29,052 nucleotides of DNA from CAZAKZ01 sp964485695 (GCA_964485695.1 CAZAKZ010000065.1:1-29052); one strand, 5' to 3'. Counted from the first letter of the stretch, positions 7,294 through 15,936 are shown. Notes: generated by a model from the letters alone, not told the origin. Numbers and translations are program-made.

Positions 7294-8850
7294 ATGCCCG
7301 ATTTCCAAGACCCGCTGCTCGCCGCTGCCGTCCGGCTCGGTTTCCTGAAAAAGGGCGTTGCGCGCAAGGCGGAGCGGGAAGCGCAGCGGACAGGGCAAAC
7401 CCCTGAGGCCTGGCTGCTCGGTCGAGGCATCCTCACGCCCCGTGAGGTGGAGCGGATCCGGAGGACTACCCGCAGCGGCCGCCGCCCCACCACCCGGGCG
7501 GGTGTGCGGGTCGAGAAGACCCCGGCCACCGGACTGGCCCTGGCTCTCACCGGGTTCCTGGTCGTGCTGGGTGGCGGACTCTTTCTCTTCAAGGATCGGA
7601 TCTTCCCCCCCTCCAAGCAGGAACCCGCGAAGACTCTGCCCGAGCCATCCTCCGGTGCAGGAAAACAGGCAGGACCGATCGAGCCCCTCGTTCCCCCCGA
7701 TGCCGGGACTGCACCGGCCCCGGTTCCAGCGCCGGAAAAAAAACCGGAAAAAAGCGGCACCGGCGATCCCCCGGAAATGAAGCCAGAAAAGAAGCCAGAA
7801 AAGAAGGATGCAAAGCAGACCGCGAACAGCCAGGACAGGCCGGCCGGGACGAAGCCCAGGGGGCACCGGGATCCCGCGGTCCGCAAGGCCGCGGATGCAG
7901 CGTTCGACCGGGGTGAGAAGCTGAACCAACAGGTCGCCTCGGCCACGGGCCCGGAGCGCATCGACCTCATGGAGAAGGCGCTGGAGGCCTTCACAGAGGC
8001 CTTGTCCGGGTACTGGACCTACTCGGGCCATCGCGTGCCGAAGTTCCTGGAGGCACGTTTTGCCGGCGTGAACAGCCGCGTGGCCTTGCTGCGCAAGCTG
8101 CTGCCTCCCGAGAGGGCGGCGAAGTACATGCGCAAGCTCACGGATCAGGACAGCTCGCCGTCCGAACTCCTGGCCCGGGCCGAAGCGGCGATGCGGGAGT
8201 CCCCCCTGAACCACACCCACAACTACATGCTCTTCCAGCGCATTCTGGACGAGTATCCCGGGTCGGCCGAGGCCATGGAGGCCCTCCGGCGCATCGGCGA
8301 GATCGGATGGCTGGAGATCGAGGCCGTGACCCGGAGACGGTCTTTCCTGCGCCTCGCTGCCAGCTGGCAGCGGGCGTTCATGGCCGGGAAGTACGATGGC
8401 GTCAAGAAGGGCCTGGAGCGGGTGAACCGGGATCCGGACATGCGCGGGGCTCTGCGCACTGCGGAGTGGGGATGGTACCTGGCCGCGGAGCGGGCACTGC
8501 GCGTGCCTGCCCTGGCCATGAGAAACCTGAAGAAGGGCCAGAGGGTGGCGCTCCGGAAGCGCATCGGCGGCACCCAGAGGGGCGAGGTGACCGAGGTGTT
8601 CTCCTTCGGGGTTCGCCTGGGCCAGAGCCTCGTCAAGGTGAGCGACCTCCACCTCGAGGCTCTTGCCGATCTTGCCTTCGAGGGCCGGATGACCGGAACG
8701 AGGTACCTGACGCTGTCCTGTTTTCTCGCCTTCTCGGGCCGAGGCAAGGAAGCCCAGGACACCCTTGAAAGGGCCCGCAAGGTCGGCACCCACGTGGAGG
8801 ACCTGGCCCCGGTCATCGAGCGTCTCGCCCTGAGTGGGAGTAAAAAATAA
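7294..8850 (+). CDS. bitopic protein with Pro/Lys-rich linker, unknown
   Basis: Function not recognised; 518 residues. Residues 5-58 form a small helical domain (DPLLAAAVRLGFLKK, then LLGRGILTPREVERI) that resembles the short N-terminal modules of some planctomycete kinases and type II/IV secretion ATPases, a resemblance judged by eye only. One membrane helix lies at about 80-99. Residues 106-190 are low-complexity and rich in Pro, Lys and Glu (repeated PEKKPEK). The remainder is a predicted mostly helical, TPR-like region of about 320 residues, presumably outside the inner membrane. This order, small cytoplasmic domain, one helix, charged linker and large outer domain, parallels the two zinc-ribbon proteins encoded convergently beyond the terminator. 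Confidence 0.75.
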   Translation: MPDFQDPLLAAAVRLGFLKKGVARKAEREAQRTGQTPEAWLLGRGILTPREVERIRRTTRSGRRPTTRAGVRVEKTPATGLALALTGFLVVLGGGLFLFKDRIFPPSKQEPAKTLPEPSSGAGKQAGPIEPLVPPDAGTAPAPVPAPEKKPEKSGTGDPPEMKPEKKPEKKDAKQTANSQDRPAGTKPRGHRDPAVRKAADAAFDRGEKLNQQVASATGPERIDLMEKALEAFTEALSGYWTYSGHRVPKFLEARFAGVNSRVALLRKLLPPERAAKYMRKLTDQDSSPSELLARAEAAMRESPLNHTHNYMLFQRILDEYPGSAEAMEALRRIGEIGWLEIEAVTRRRSFLRLAASWQRAFMAGKYDGVKKGLERVNRDPDMRGALRTAEWGWYLAAERALRVPALAMRNLKKGQRVALRKRIGGTQRGEVTEVFSFGVRLGQSLVKVSDLHLEALADLAFEGRMTGTRYLTLSCFLAFSGRGKEAQDTLERARKVGTHVEDLAPVIERLALSGSKK

Positions 8851-8851
8851 A

Positions 8852-8916
8852 AAACCGGCACCGGGGATTGAACAGAGAACCGAATTGGCGCTCTGATCAT
8901 TCCCCGGTGCCGGTTT
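8852..8916. terminator. bidirectional hairpin terminator
   Basis: A perfect 16-bp inverted repeat (8852-8867 with 8901-8916, AAACCGGCACCGGGGA and its complement). The stem can extend through TGA/TCA and CAGAG/CTCTG across two single mismatches, leaving a 13-base loop at 8878-8890. On the minus strand it is followed by a long T-rich run, on the plus strand by TTTCT. It lies between converging genes ending at 8850 and 8929, so it can serve both. Confidence 0.85.
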
Positions 8917-8928
8917 CTGATTCGGGGC

Positions 8929-10083
8929 TCAATTTCCCCTCATGAACCGCTTCCCGCGAGAGCTGTCGTACCAGGCGTACCACTGCGCCCGGCGGTACTT
9001 GCAGTAGTAAACCTCTTCCTCCTCCGTCTCCTTCATCCCTACGCGGCAGATCCAGCTGTTCGGATTCTTGCAGATCTCCTGCAGGGCCTCGGTGAGCATG
9101 GGCATGGCCTTACGCTGTTCCTCGTCCGTGTAGTCCAGATCCACCATGGCCGAGAGGAGGGCAGGCACGGCGGCCTTGCCCATCTTGACCAGGGCTCTCT
9201 TCTTGCGGCTGCCCTTGGCGCCGGACCAGGGATCGGCCACCACGCCCACGGCCTCGTCGATCTCCGTCCGCAGGTCTTCCGGGGTGTCCTTCAGGTGCTC
9301 CAGCTTCCGGACGTTGGCTCGGGGGAGTGGAGGCAAGGGTGCCTTCTTGGGTTTCACCGGTTCGGCCTTGGCGGGATCCTTCTCCGGTTTCTTCTCGGGC
9401 TCCTCCTCCGGTTTCTTCTCGGGCTCGGGTTCGGGCGCGGGCACGTTCTCGTCTTCTGGCTCATCTCCGAAGCCCGCCTCGTCGTCTTCGGGGTTGTGAA
9501 CGATCTTGGGCCTGGAGAAGGACTCCTCGCTCGCTGCCGCAGTGCGTTTCTTCTTCTTCTTTTTGGTTCTTGGGTCGCCGCCGCCTTCGAAGAAGAATCC
9601 GAAATAGACCACGGCAGCAATGGTCAGGACCAGGACGCCGATGGCAGAGCCGTAGACCAGCGCCTTGTTGGAATCCCGGCTGCGACCGTACCCGGCGTCG
9701 TCGTAGTCGTCGTCCATGTCCCGTCTTCCACCCCGGCGGGACCTGGAGGGCCCGCGTCGCTGCGCACCGCCCGGGGCCCGGCGTGCACCGGCGCCGGCCG
9801 CCGCCCGTCTGGCTCCGCCGCGAGAGGGTGCTTCTTCCTCGTCGCGGTCCCGGGCCCCGGCCCCGGCCCGCTTCCGGGGCGGTGCCGGCCGTCTTCGGGC
9901 CGGTTTCCTTCGCGCCGCAGGTTTCTTCTTCGGTTGCGCGTCCTCCTTCGGGGCCGGGGGCGACCCGCCGGGGATCTTTATGTTGGCGCCGCAGTCCTTG
10001 CACATGAATTGCTTTCCTGCATATTCTTCAGGCACACCGTAGCGCTTTGCGCATGAAGGGCAGGAGACGCTGATCTTGGACAT
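8929..10083 (-). CDS. zinc-ribbon transmembrane protein, paralog A
   Basis: A 384-residue protein of unknown role. Residues 8-31 form a zinc ribbon with CPSC (Cys8, Cys11) and CKDC (Cys28, Cys31), of the MJ0042/planctomycete type. Residues 42-139 are low-complexity, rich in Arg, Ala, Pro and Gly. A single membrane helix lies at about 141-165 (ALVYGSAIGVLVLTIAAVVYF in part), followed by KKKKKK and an acidic, Pro-rich linker with PEKKPEEEPEKKPEK. The last 120 residues are helical with a HEAT-like segment (ALVKMGKAAVPALLSAM). A strong Shine-Dalgarno AGGAGG precedes ATG 10083. The neighbour upstream has the same order of parts and shares the CKDCGA motif, so they are probable paralogs. Confidence 0.82.
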   Translation of the reverse strand: MSKISVSCPSCAKRYGVPEEYAGKQFMCKDCGANIKIPGGSPPAPKEDAQPKKKPAARRKPARRRPAPPRKRAGAGARDRDEEEAPSRGGARRAAAGAGARRAPGGAQRRGPSRSRRGGRRDMDDDYDDAGYGRSRDSNKALVYGSAIGVLVLTIAAVVYFGFFFEGGGDPRTKKKKKKRTAAASEESFSRPKIVHNPEDDEAGFGDEPEDENVPAPEPEPEKKPEEEPEKKPEKDPAKAEPVKPKKAPLPPLPRANVRKLEHLKDTPEDLRTEIDEAVGVVADPWSGAKGSRKKRALVKMGKAAVPALLSAMVDLDYTDEEQRKAMPMLTEALQEICKNPNSWICRVGMKETEEEEVYYCKYRRAQWYAWYDSSRGKRFMRGN

Positions 10084-10154
10084 ACTATCCTCCTACTTTC
10101 GCGGATCTGTGTATGTTATGTATAAGCGCGTGTGTTCTTCCGCCTTTCGGATCC

Positions 10155-11510
10155 TCACTTGCCGAATTTCTTCCTCCATCGCTCCCGCTTCTCGAGCTCT
10201 TTTTTGAGCTGAGGAGTCAGCACCACCTCGAAGGTCTTGTGGTTGATCTTCCACCAGCCGAACCACTTGCGCAGCGCGCTCTCCTGCTCCACCGAGGACG
10301 CCGCGGTAAGGATCCGCTCTCCGGTCTGGGGCTCGAAACCGAAGCGCTTCCCGGTGAGGTCGCGGAGGGCCTGGATCACCTGGTGGCAGTAGAACACCTC
10401 TTCACTGTTCTTGAGATCCTTGCCCACGAGGCAGTTGAGCAGGACGGGAACGGCCTTCTTGCCGATGAAGACGAGCTCTTTTTTGGCCTCCTGGGCCTTC
10501 CGGGTCGCATCGGGATTCGTGAGCGTGTTGATGTGGGTCTTGATCTGGATGACCAGGCCCGGGGATGAATCCTCGACCAAGGGGACCGTCCGGATGGCTG
10601 CGATGGGGCTCCCCGTCTCATCGATGGTGCCGTCGGCGGTGGTGGCTGGGAGGGCGGCCTTCTTGAGCTCCGGATTCAGGCGCTTGAAGTCGGGCTTGTG
10701 GTCGACCTTGGGAATCTCGAACTTATCGTCGGTCTTGACGATACGGGGCGCCTTCTTGATCAGCAACTTGGAACCGATGATCTTGGGCCGGCCGGAATCG
10801 TTGCGCACCAGGAGCCAGACCTCATCCGCATCCCCGGTCTTGAAGGACCGCGGGATGACGATCCAGGAGCAATCCAGATACCCCGGCAGGGTCGAAGGCC
10901 GTTCACTCCAGTCGTCCACCTCAGCGCGCCGCCACTGCGCGGTGAAGGGTTCCTGGGTCCGCAGGGTGTCGAGGAAGGTCAGCTGCTGGGTCAGGGACAG
11001 GTCCTTCCAGCGTTTTTTTTCCTTCTTCTGGCGCATGGAGAACTCGAAGAGGTCCTTGTTTTCTATGTAGGTGGGGAAGTCGTCGATGCGGTAGGCCTTG
11101 AGGGTTTCCACCATCCGGTCGACCCTCTTCTGGTAGGGGCTCATCTCCACGGTATCCCGCATGGAGATTCTCTTGTCCACTTTCTCCTCGTCGCCCTCGT
11201 CCTCCTCGGAATGGAGTATGTCGATATTGCCGATGAGCATGACGGCCACGACGGCCAGAATGCCGGAGACAAGGAGGGCCACGAAGACGGGTATGGGGCT
11301 CTTCTTCCGCCTGAGGGGCTTTTGCGGCGCCCCACGGCTCCGGTCGTACCCGCCCGATTCGTCCTGCTGCTTGTCCAGGAGGAGGCGCAGCTCCGCCCCG
11401 CAATCCTTGCACTTCAGGCCTTTGCGATTGACGCGGGCGGAGACTCGATATCGTTTCCCACATCCGCCGCAGACCAGGGTTTTTTGAGAAGAGGTCTCAG
11501 GGGTTCCCAT
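10155..11510 (-). CDS. zinc-ribbon transmembrane protein, paralog B
   Basis: A 451-residue protein of unknown role. The zinc ribbon has CGGC (Cys14, Cys17) and CKDC (Cys34, Cys37). After a short basic linker one membrane helix lies at about 74-94 (PVFVALLVSGILAVVAVMLIG in part). The remaining 350 residues, probably on the outer face, have an acidic start and end in a HEAT-like segment (LVFIGKKAVPVLLNCLV), then a basic C-terminal tail. Order and motifs match the next gene (paralog A), which starts 71 bases downstream, so the pair may be co-transcribed. GGGAGG at 11528-11523 is 12 bases from ATG 11510, a long spacing. A minus-strand TATAAT at 11638-11633 is the best promoter element upstream. 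Confidence 0.82.
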   Translation of the reverse strand: MGTPETSSQKTLVCGGCGKRYRVSARVNRKGLKCKDCGAELRLLLDKQQDESGGYDRSRGAPQKPLRRKKSPIPVFVALLVSGILAVVAVMLIGNIDILHSEEDEGDEEKVDKRISMRDTVEMSPYQKRVDRMVETLKAYRIDDFPTYIENKDLFEFSMRQKKEKKRWKDLSLTQQLTFLDTLRTQEPFTAQWRRAEVDDWSERPSTLPGYLDCSWIVIPRSFKTGDADEVWLLVRNDSGRPKIIGSKLLIKKAPRIVKTDDKFEIPKVDHKPDFKRLNPELKKAALPATTADGTIDETGSPIAAIRTVPLVEDSSPGLVIQIKTHINTLTNPDATRKAQEAKKELVFIGKKAVPVLLNCLVGKDLKNSEEVFYCHQVIQALRDLTGKRFGFEPQTGERILTAASSVEQESALRKWFGWWKINHKTFEVVLTPQLKKELEKRERWRKKFGK

Positions 11511-11632
11511 GACGGATGATTGCCTCCCTTCCGGTGACGCATTTCGAGCTGCCCAGGATCCGGAGGAACGAACAGGGCCTCACAAGGTTGTAAGGTTATG
11601 AAGAAGCGTCCTAATTTCTTGTGATTGAATCA

Positions 11633-11638
11633 ATTATA
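11633..11638 (-). promoter_or_regulatory. candidate -10 box for the zinc-ribbon pair
   Basis: A perfect TATAAT on the minus strand, 122 bases before the paralog B start, in an otherwise featureless gap (11511-11784). I see no good -35 at 16-18 bases, so this is tentative. Confidence 0.3.
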
Positions 11639-11784
11639 GATCCAATTCCCATTTCGGAACAGGAGCGCGACGGCGAAAATCTCTGCCCTGGGTGGTGCAA
11701 AACGGGCCGGAGCCTCCGAACCTCGATCATTCTACAATGGGGGGGCGGGATAAACCAAGGCAGGAGTGGAAATAAGGGCCGGGG

Positions 11785-13602
11785 TCATCGCCTTTTTTCC
11801 GGTTCGGGCTTGCCCCCCTGTCGCACGCGATAGTAGCGGTCGGCCGCCACCTTCTTGAAGGTCTGCACCGTGTTGCTCCTGTCCGGCCACCGGATCCGGA
11901 TCTCGTCCGCGACACGGTGCTTCCCGAGGCCGAAGTGCACCCCCTTGCCGTCCTGGTGCCCCACGTGGCCCTGGCCGCCGTAGACCTCCCGGATCTGGGT
12001 CACGCCCCCTGCGGTCAGATAGACCCGCGCTCCGATGGCGCTCCGGTTGGCTCGGCCCTTGCCGCCGCCTTCCAGGCGGAGCGCGATCCAGTGGTTCCGG
12101 GTGCCCACGTTGTTCCTGAAGAGCCGGAGTCCAAGGCTGCGGCCCTTGCGCTGCTCCTTGGTGAGGCGGTTGTTGGTGGTGCCCACCAGGATGTCCACGT
12201 CGCCGTCCAGATCGTAGTCCGCCAGGGTGATCTGGGTGGGATTGCGCAGATTGAATCCCATGGCGGGGGTCACGTCCTCGAAGGTGTGGTCCGGCTTCTG
12301 CCTGAAGAGCCTGAGGAACTGGTCGTCGGGATAGTCGCTCGAGGCCAGGAGCAGGTCCAGGAGGCCGTCGTTGTCGTGGTCCAGCCAGCCGGCATGGATG
12401 TCCCCCTCGTTCCATCCTCTGCCCGAGTGTTCGCGCACGATGCCTAGGTGCTTCCGCAGGAACCGGTAGCCGTGGTCGGGCCCCTGGTTCACCAGCAGGC
12501 CGGAACGGTCCGAGGCCGGGCCGGCCCACGAGTGGCAGATCTCGGCCAGGAACACATCCATGTCGCCGTCGTTGTCGAAGTCGGCCACGGCCGCGTCAAA
12601 GGTGTTGCCGTTGGAGCGGTAAGGGCGCTCGTCGGGCCGGCGGACGCCGGGAGCGTGCTTTCCGGTGCGGTCACTATCGCCGTCGAAGCCGGTTTCTGAA
12701 CCCACGTCCGTGAAGGTGTTGTCACCGTTGTTGCGCCAGAACAGGTTCCACTGCCGGCCGTACGCGCACACGAGCAGGTCCTGGTCGCCGTCGTTGTCCC
12801 AGTCGGTGTGGGCCACGCCGTAGGTGGGCCGGTGGGAGGCCCGGGTGCCCTTGCGCTTCACCTCGAGGAGCCTCGCTTTTTTGGTCACGTCCTTGAAGGA
12901 CCCGTTGCCGCGGCCCAGGAAGAGGCGGTCGGGGTAGCACTCCAGCGACCAGCCGTAGGCCCGGTACCAGGCCCCCGTGAAGAGGTCCAGCATACCGTCC
13001 TGGTTCACGTCCACGAGGGCGGCGGCGCAGATCGTGTCGGGATTCTTACCCAGGTCAGAAACCGGGCCGAGCACGAAACGGCCCTTGCCCTGGCCGAGCA
13101 GGATCTCGCTCCGGTCCCCGTGGTCGGGCATCTCCATGACCACTCTGCCGTTTTTCCGCTCCGGCCGGTTGTTCTTGCCCTTCTTTGGCTTCTTGAAGTC
13201 GCAGTAGGCGCCGGTGAACACGTCCTCCAGGCCGTCGTTGTTCACGTCGCCGGTGATAAACAGGCAGACCCTCCGGCCTTTCTTTTCCTTGGGATTGCGG
13301 TTGGCGCCCAGGCCGGCGGTCTCGGTGGCCTCCACGAAGATCCGGCCCTTGGGACCCCGCCGGTTGAAGAAGACCCGGGGATGGCACGGCTTGGCCCGAT
13401 TCCCCGACAGGACGAGGATGTCCGGCCAGCCGTCGTGGTCCAGGTCGCCCAGTCCGTTCCGGAAGCCCTGCACCTCCTTGAGCCCCACGACCGGGGCCAC
13501 GTCGGTGAAGGCCTTCTGGCCCGCGGCCGGCCCCAGGCAGAGGAGCATCCAGAGAGGATGGAGGATCAGAAAGGGAATCAGTCGGATACGCGCGATGTGC
13601 AT
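11785..13602 (-). CDS. secreted CRTAC1-like FG-GAP/ASPIC-UnbV protein
   Basis: A 605-residue exported protein. Residues 1-28 form a signal peptide ending around GPAAGQ. The body has a series of calcium-binding FG-GAP/VCBS repeats that predict a beta-propeller: DLDHDGWPDILV, DVNNDGLEDVF, DVNQDGMLDLF, DWDNDGDQDLLV, DFDNDGDMDVF, DHDNDGLLDLLL and DYDLDGDVDILV. The C-terminal 100 residues are an ASPIC/UnbV domain (NHWIALRLEGG, then IGARVYLTAGG and IRIRWPD). Such CRTAC1-family proteins are abundant in Planctomycetota and Acidobacteriota; their role is mostly unknown, probably adhesion or extracellular binding. The frame is open upstream to 13824, but that part overlaps the deacetylase gene. ATG 13602 starts the signal peptide and has GGAG (13614-13611) eight bases ahead. 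It is the last gene of the minus-strand operon. Confidence 0.9.
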   Translation of the reverse strand: MHIARIRLIPFLILHPLWMLLCLGPAAGQKAFTDVAPVVGLKEVQGFRNGLGDLDHDGWPDILVLSGNRAKPCHPRVFFNRRGPKGRIFVEATETAGLGANRNPKEKKGRRVCLFITGDVNNDGLEDVFTGAYCDFKKPKKGKNNRPERKNGRVVMEMPDHGDRSEILLGQGKGRFVLGPVSDLGKNPDTICAAALVDVNQDGMLDLFTGAWYRAYGWSLECYPDRLFLGRGNGSFKDVTKKARLLEVKRKGTRASHRPTYGVAHTDWDNDGDQDLLVCAYGRQWNLFWRNNGDNTFTDVGSETGFDGDSDRTGKHAPGVRRPDERPYRSNGNTFDAAVADFDNDGDMDVFLAEICHSWAGPASDRSGLLVNQGPDHGYRFLRKHLGIVREHSGRGWNEGDIHAGWLDHDNDGLLDLLLASSDYPDDQFLRLFRQKPDHTFEDVTPAMGFNLRNPTQITLADYDLDGDVDILVGTTNNRLTKEQRKGRSLGLRLFRNNVGTRNHWIALRLEGGGKGRANRSAIGARVYLTAGGVTQIREVYGGQGHVGHQDGKGVHFGLGKHRVADEIRIRWPDRSNTVQTFKKVAADRYYRVRQGGKPEPEKRR

Positions 13603-13618
13603 GGTGCAGGCTCCAGGG

Positions 13619-14569
13619 TTACATGGCCAGTCCGACCAAGGCGCCGTCCAGGTAGGCGCGAATGAGGTCCGGCAGGGCATAGACGTCGTACCCGCCCTCC
13701 AGAAAAGAGACCAGACGGCGCCCGGCACCCTCCCGGGCCAGGGTGCCGAGGCACCTACCCACGGCATGGAAGTGCTCCGCCTCCCAGCCCAGGCCGCCCA
13801 GGGGGTCCCCGGCGTAGGCGTCAAAGCCGGCGCTCACCAGAACCCACTGCGGTCGGAAGGCCCTGGCCACGGCGTGGAGAGTGTCCTCGAGGCGGGCCAC
13901 CTGGTCGCGGGCCGGGGTGGTGAGCCGGGTGGGCAGGTTGGTGGTGGCGCCGAGACCCTCTCCTGCGCCCGTCTCGACCATGGCTCCGGAGCCCGGATAG
14001 AATGGAGAGCGGTGGTGGGAGACGAAGTGCACGGCGGCGCTGTGGTAGAACGCGTCCTGGGTGCCGTTGCCGTGGTGCACGTCGAAGTCCACGATGAGGA
14101 TGCGCTCCACGCCCCGGTCCACGAGGGCGGCGGCCGTGACGGCGATGTTATTGAAGAAGCAAAAGCCCATGGCGCGGTCCCGGAGGGCGTGGTGTCCGGG
14201 GGGGCGGACCAGGCAGAAGGGGTGCGTGCCCGGGGACGCCTCCACCAGGCGGATCCCCTCGAGGCCGGCCCCGGCCGCAAAAAGGGCGGCCCGGTACGTG
14301 TCCGGGCAGGCGGTCGTGTCCGGGTCCAGGGCACCGCCGCCGTGTCGGCAGAGCTCCTCGATGCGGGCGACGTGGGCGGGGGCGTGGATGCGCTCCAGGT
14401 CTTTCCGCCCCGCGGCCACGGGGCAGTGGAGGGGAAGCGGAGCCTCGCCCTGGGTGAAGGCCTGGTGGACGCGCAGCACCCGCTCGGGGCATTCCACGTG
14501 GGGCCCGGGATCGTGGTCGGCAAAGACGTCGTCGTAGAGGACCACGGTGCCGGGATCGGGTTGGGTCAT
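13619..14569 (-). CDS. HDAC-family deacetylase
   Basis: A 316-residue zinc deacetylase of the arginase/histone-deacetylase fold. Bacterial members act on acetylated lysine, acetylpolyamines or related amides; the substrate here cannot be told. Active-site parts are all present: RPPGHHA (His126, His127), DFDVHHGNG (zinc ligands Asp163, His165), SAGFDAYAGDP (zinc ligand Asp250) and EGGYD with the likely catalytic Tyr294. Length is normal for single-domain bacterial HDACs such as AcuC. The frame is open from ATG 14587, but ATG 14569 overlaps the stop of the peptidase gene as ATGA and has GGAG seven bases ahead, which indicates translational coupling. Its TAA is 16 bases before the CRTAC1 start, so it is the middle gene of the operon. 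Confidence 0.93.
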   Translation of the reverse strand: MTQPDPGTVVLYDDVFADHDPGPHVECPERVLRVHQAFTQGEAPLPLHCPVAAGRKDLERIHAPAHVARIEELCRHGGGALDPDTTACPDTYRAALFAAGAGLEGIRLVEASPGTHPFCLVRPPGHHALRDRAMGFCFFNNIAVTAAALVDRGVERILIVDFDVHHGNGTQDAFYHSAAVHFVSHHRSPFYPGSGAMVETGAGEGLGATTNLPTRLTTPARDQVARLEDTLHAVARAFRPQWVLVSAGFDAYAGDPLGGLGWEAEHFHAVGRCLGTLAREGAGRRLVSFLEGGYDVYALPDLIRAYLDGALVGLAM

Positions 14570-15840
14570 GGGCAGGCTCCGAGCCACCGTGAGAATCGCT
14601 TCTTCCAGAGCGACCGCTCGTGCGGGGTGAACTGGCCGAGGAGAACCAGGCTCAGGGTCTCAGGGCCGAGGATGCGGCGCGCTGCCTCGGCCACGGAATC
14701 CGGGGTCAGGGACCGGGCGATGCGTGCGGCCTCCGCAGGACGGACCGGGCTGCGGTGGGGGGAGAGCAGGGCCTGGCGGGTGTAGAAGTCGGTGAGGTCG
14801 TGGATGTCGTCCTCCAGGATCCGGTACGACCGCACCATGGCGCGGCGAATCCTCTCCAGGTCCCGGGCGTCGCCCGAGCCGTTCAGGATGTGGTTGAACT
14901 GGTGGAAGATCTCCTGGACCAGCATGGGTCCCACCGCCTTCCGGACCATGGCGTTGACGGAGATGGCGTCCAGCCGGTGGCCGAACTCGTCGTCCACGTA
15001 GAGGTCGTAGCAGGCGCCGCGATCCTCGCGCACGATGCGTCCCAGGCGTACCTCCAGCAGCCGGCCCACCACCCACATGTGGAGGCGGTCCATGTCCTGC
15101 AGGGGCTTGGAGGCCTGGAGGTGAAACACGGTCCGGAGGCCCCGGCCCCCGTCCCGGCCCAGGCGGAGCAGGGGGCCGCTTCGCGGCGGGGGGGGAGGCG
15201 GCACGCGGAGGGCGCCCGGATCCAGGTCCTTCAGGCAGGCCCGTAGGGTGCGCTGCACCGAGGCGGGGCAGAGATTTCCGGCGGTCATGAGGAAGCTGTT
15301 TCCCGGCCTGAAGAACCGGCGGTGCAGGGCCCTGAGCCCCCGGGGCGAGGTGCGGGGGGATCGGCTTCCGGCCACAGGAAATCCCAGGGGATGGTCGCCC
15401 CAGAGGAGCCGTCCGATGCGTTCGAAGGTAACCCCTTCGTTCTCCTGGTATTCGCGGATCTCCGCGTCCACGATGCTTCGTTCCACCTCCACGTCCTTGA
15501 ACCGCGGCCTGAAACCGAGGTCAAAGGCCAGGCGGACGGCCGCGGTCACGTACTCCTGCGGGGTCGAAAGGTGAATGGACACCCATTCCCGCCCGGTGAA
15601 GGCGTTGGCCTCCACCTGGTGGGCGTGGAAAGCGTCCTCCAGGTCATCGCGGCTGGGGTAGTTCTCGGTGCCCCGGAACAGGACGTGCTCCAGCAGGTGG
15701 GTGCTGCCACTCGTCCCCGGGGTTTCGAACCGGGAGCCGGCCCGGATGTGGAGCTGGACCAGGGCCCGGCGGAACCGGGGGGCGAAAACCACGCCCAGGC
15801 GCATGTTGGATCTCGTCCGGTGCAGGGTGAATCTGTGCAT
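14566..15840 (-). CDS. M16 family zinc metallopeptidase
   Basis: A 424-residue pitrilysin-family peptidase of the two-halves (processing-peptidase-like) type. The inverted zinc motif HxxEH is intact (His48, Glu51 catalytic, His52, in THLLEHVLFRG). The third ligand is probably Glu127 in VDAEI, 79 residues after His48, the usual spacing. The C-terminal half lacks the motif, as expected. No signal peptide is evident, so it is probably cytoplasmic. The ATG at 15840 fits the domain start and has no Shine-Dalgarno; a promoter placed seven bases ahead suggests a leaderless message. The frame continues upstream to 16044, but that part overlaps the uvrB promoter region and looks non-coding. First gene of the operon with the deacetylase and CRTAC1 protein. 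Confidence 0.92.
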   Translation of the reverse strand: MHRFTLHRTRSNMRLGVVFAPRFRRALVQLHIRAGSRFETPGTSGSTHLLEHVLFRGTENYPSRDDLEDAFHAHQVEANAFTGREWVSIHLSTPQEYVTAAVRLAFDLGFRPRFKDVEVERSIVDAEIREYQENEGVTFERIGRLLWGDHPLGFPVAGSRSPRTSPRGLRALHRRFFRPGNSFLMTAGNLCPASVQRTLRACLKDLDPGALRVPPPPPPRSGPLLRLGRDGGRGLRTVFHLQASKPLQDMDRLHMWVVGRLLEVRLGRIVREDRGACYDLYVDDEFGHRLDAISVNAMVRKAVGPMLVQEIFHQFNHILNGSGDARDLERIRRAMVRSYRILEDDIHDLTDFYTRQALLSPHRSPVRPAEAARIARSLTPDSVAEAARRILGPETLSLVLLGQFTPHERSLWKKRFSRWLGACP

Positions 15841-15847
15841 GGAGGAA

Positions 15848-15875
15848 AGTGTAGGACTTCGTGCCCCGGCTTCAA
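15848..15875 (-). promoter_or_regulatory. candidate leaderless promoter of the M16 operon
   Basis: On the minus strand TTGAAG (15875-15870), 16 bases, TACACT (15853-15848), then seven bases to the ATG at 15840. The expected transcription start falls on or next to the start codon, in line with the missing Shine-Dalgarno. Confidence 0.45.
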
Positions 15876-15936
15876 TAGTTCCGGTGCGTGCAACAGGAAC
15901 CCGATCGGGGCGGGCGTCCGGCCACCGGGAATGCGC

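Noticed and set aside
7741..7810. Short PEKKPEK-coding repeats as a CRISPR or mobile repeat
   Set aside because: They are in-frame low-complexity linker codons without spacers or terminal inverted repeats; similar linkers occur at 9360-9430.
7234..8793. Minus-strand open frame of 519 codons opposite the bitopic protein gene
   Set aside because: The plus-strand frame has a membrane helix and ordered domains, and ends at the hairpin terminator; the minus frame has none.
13603..13824. N-terminal extension of the CRTAC1 gene
   Set aside because: The extension lies inside the deacetylase coding region, and a signal peptide with a Shine-Dalgarno begins at 13602.
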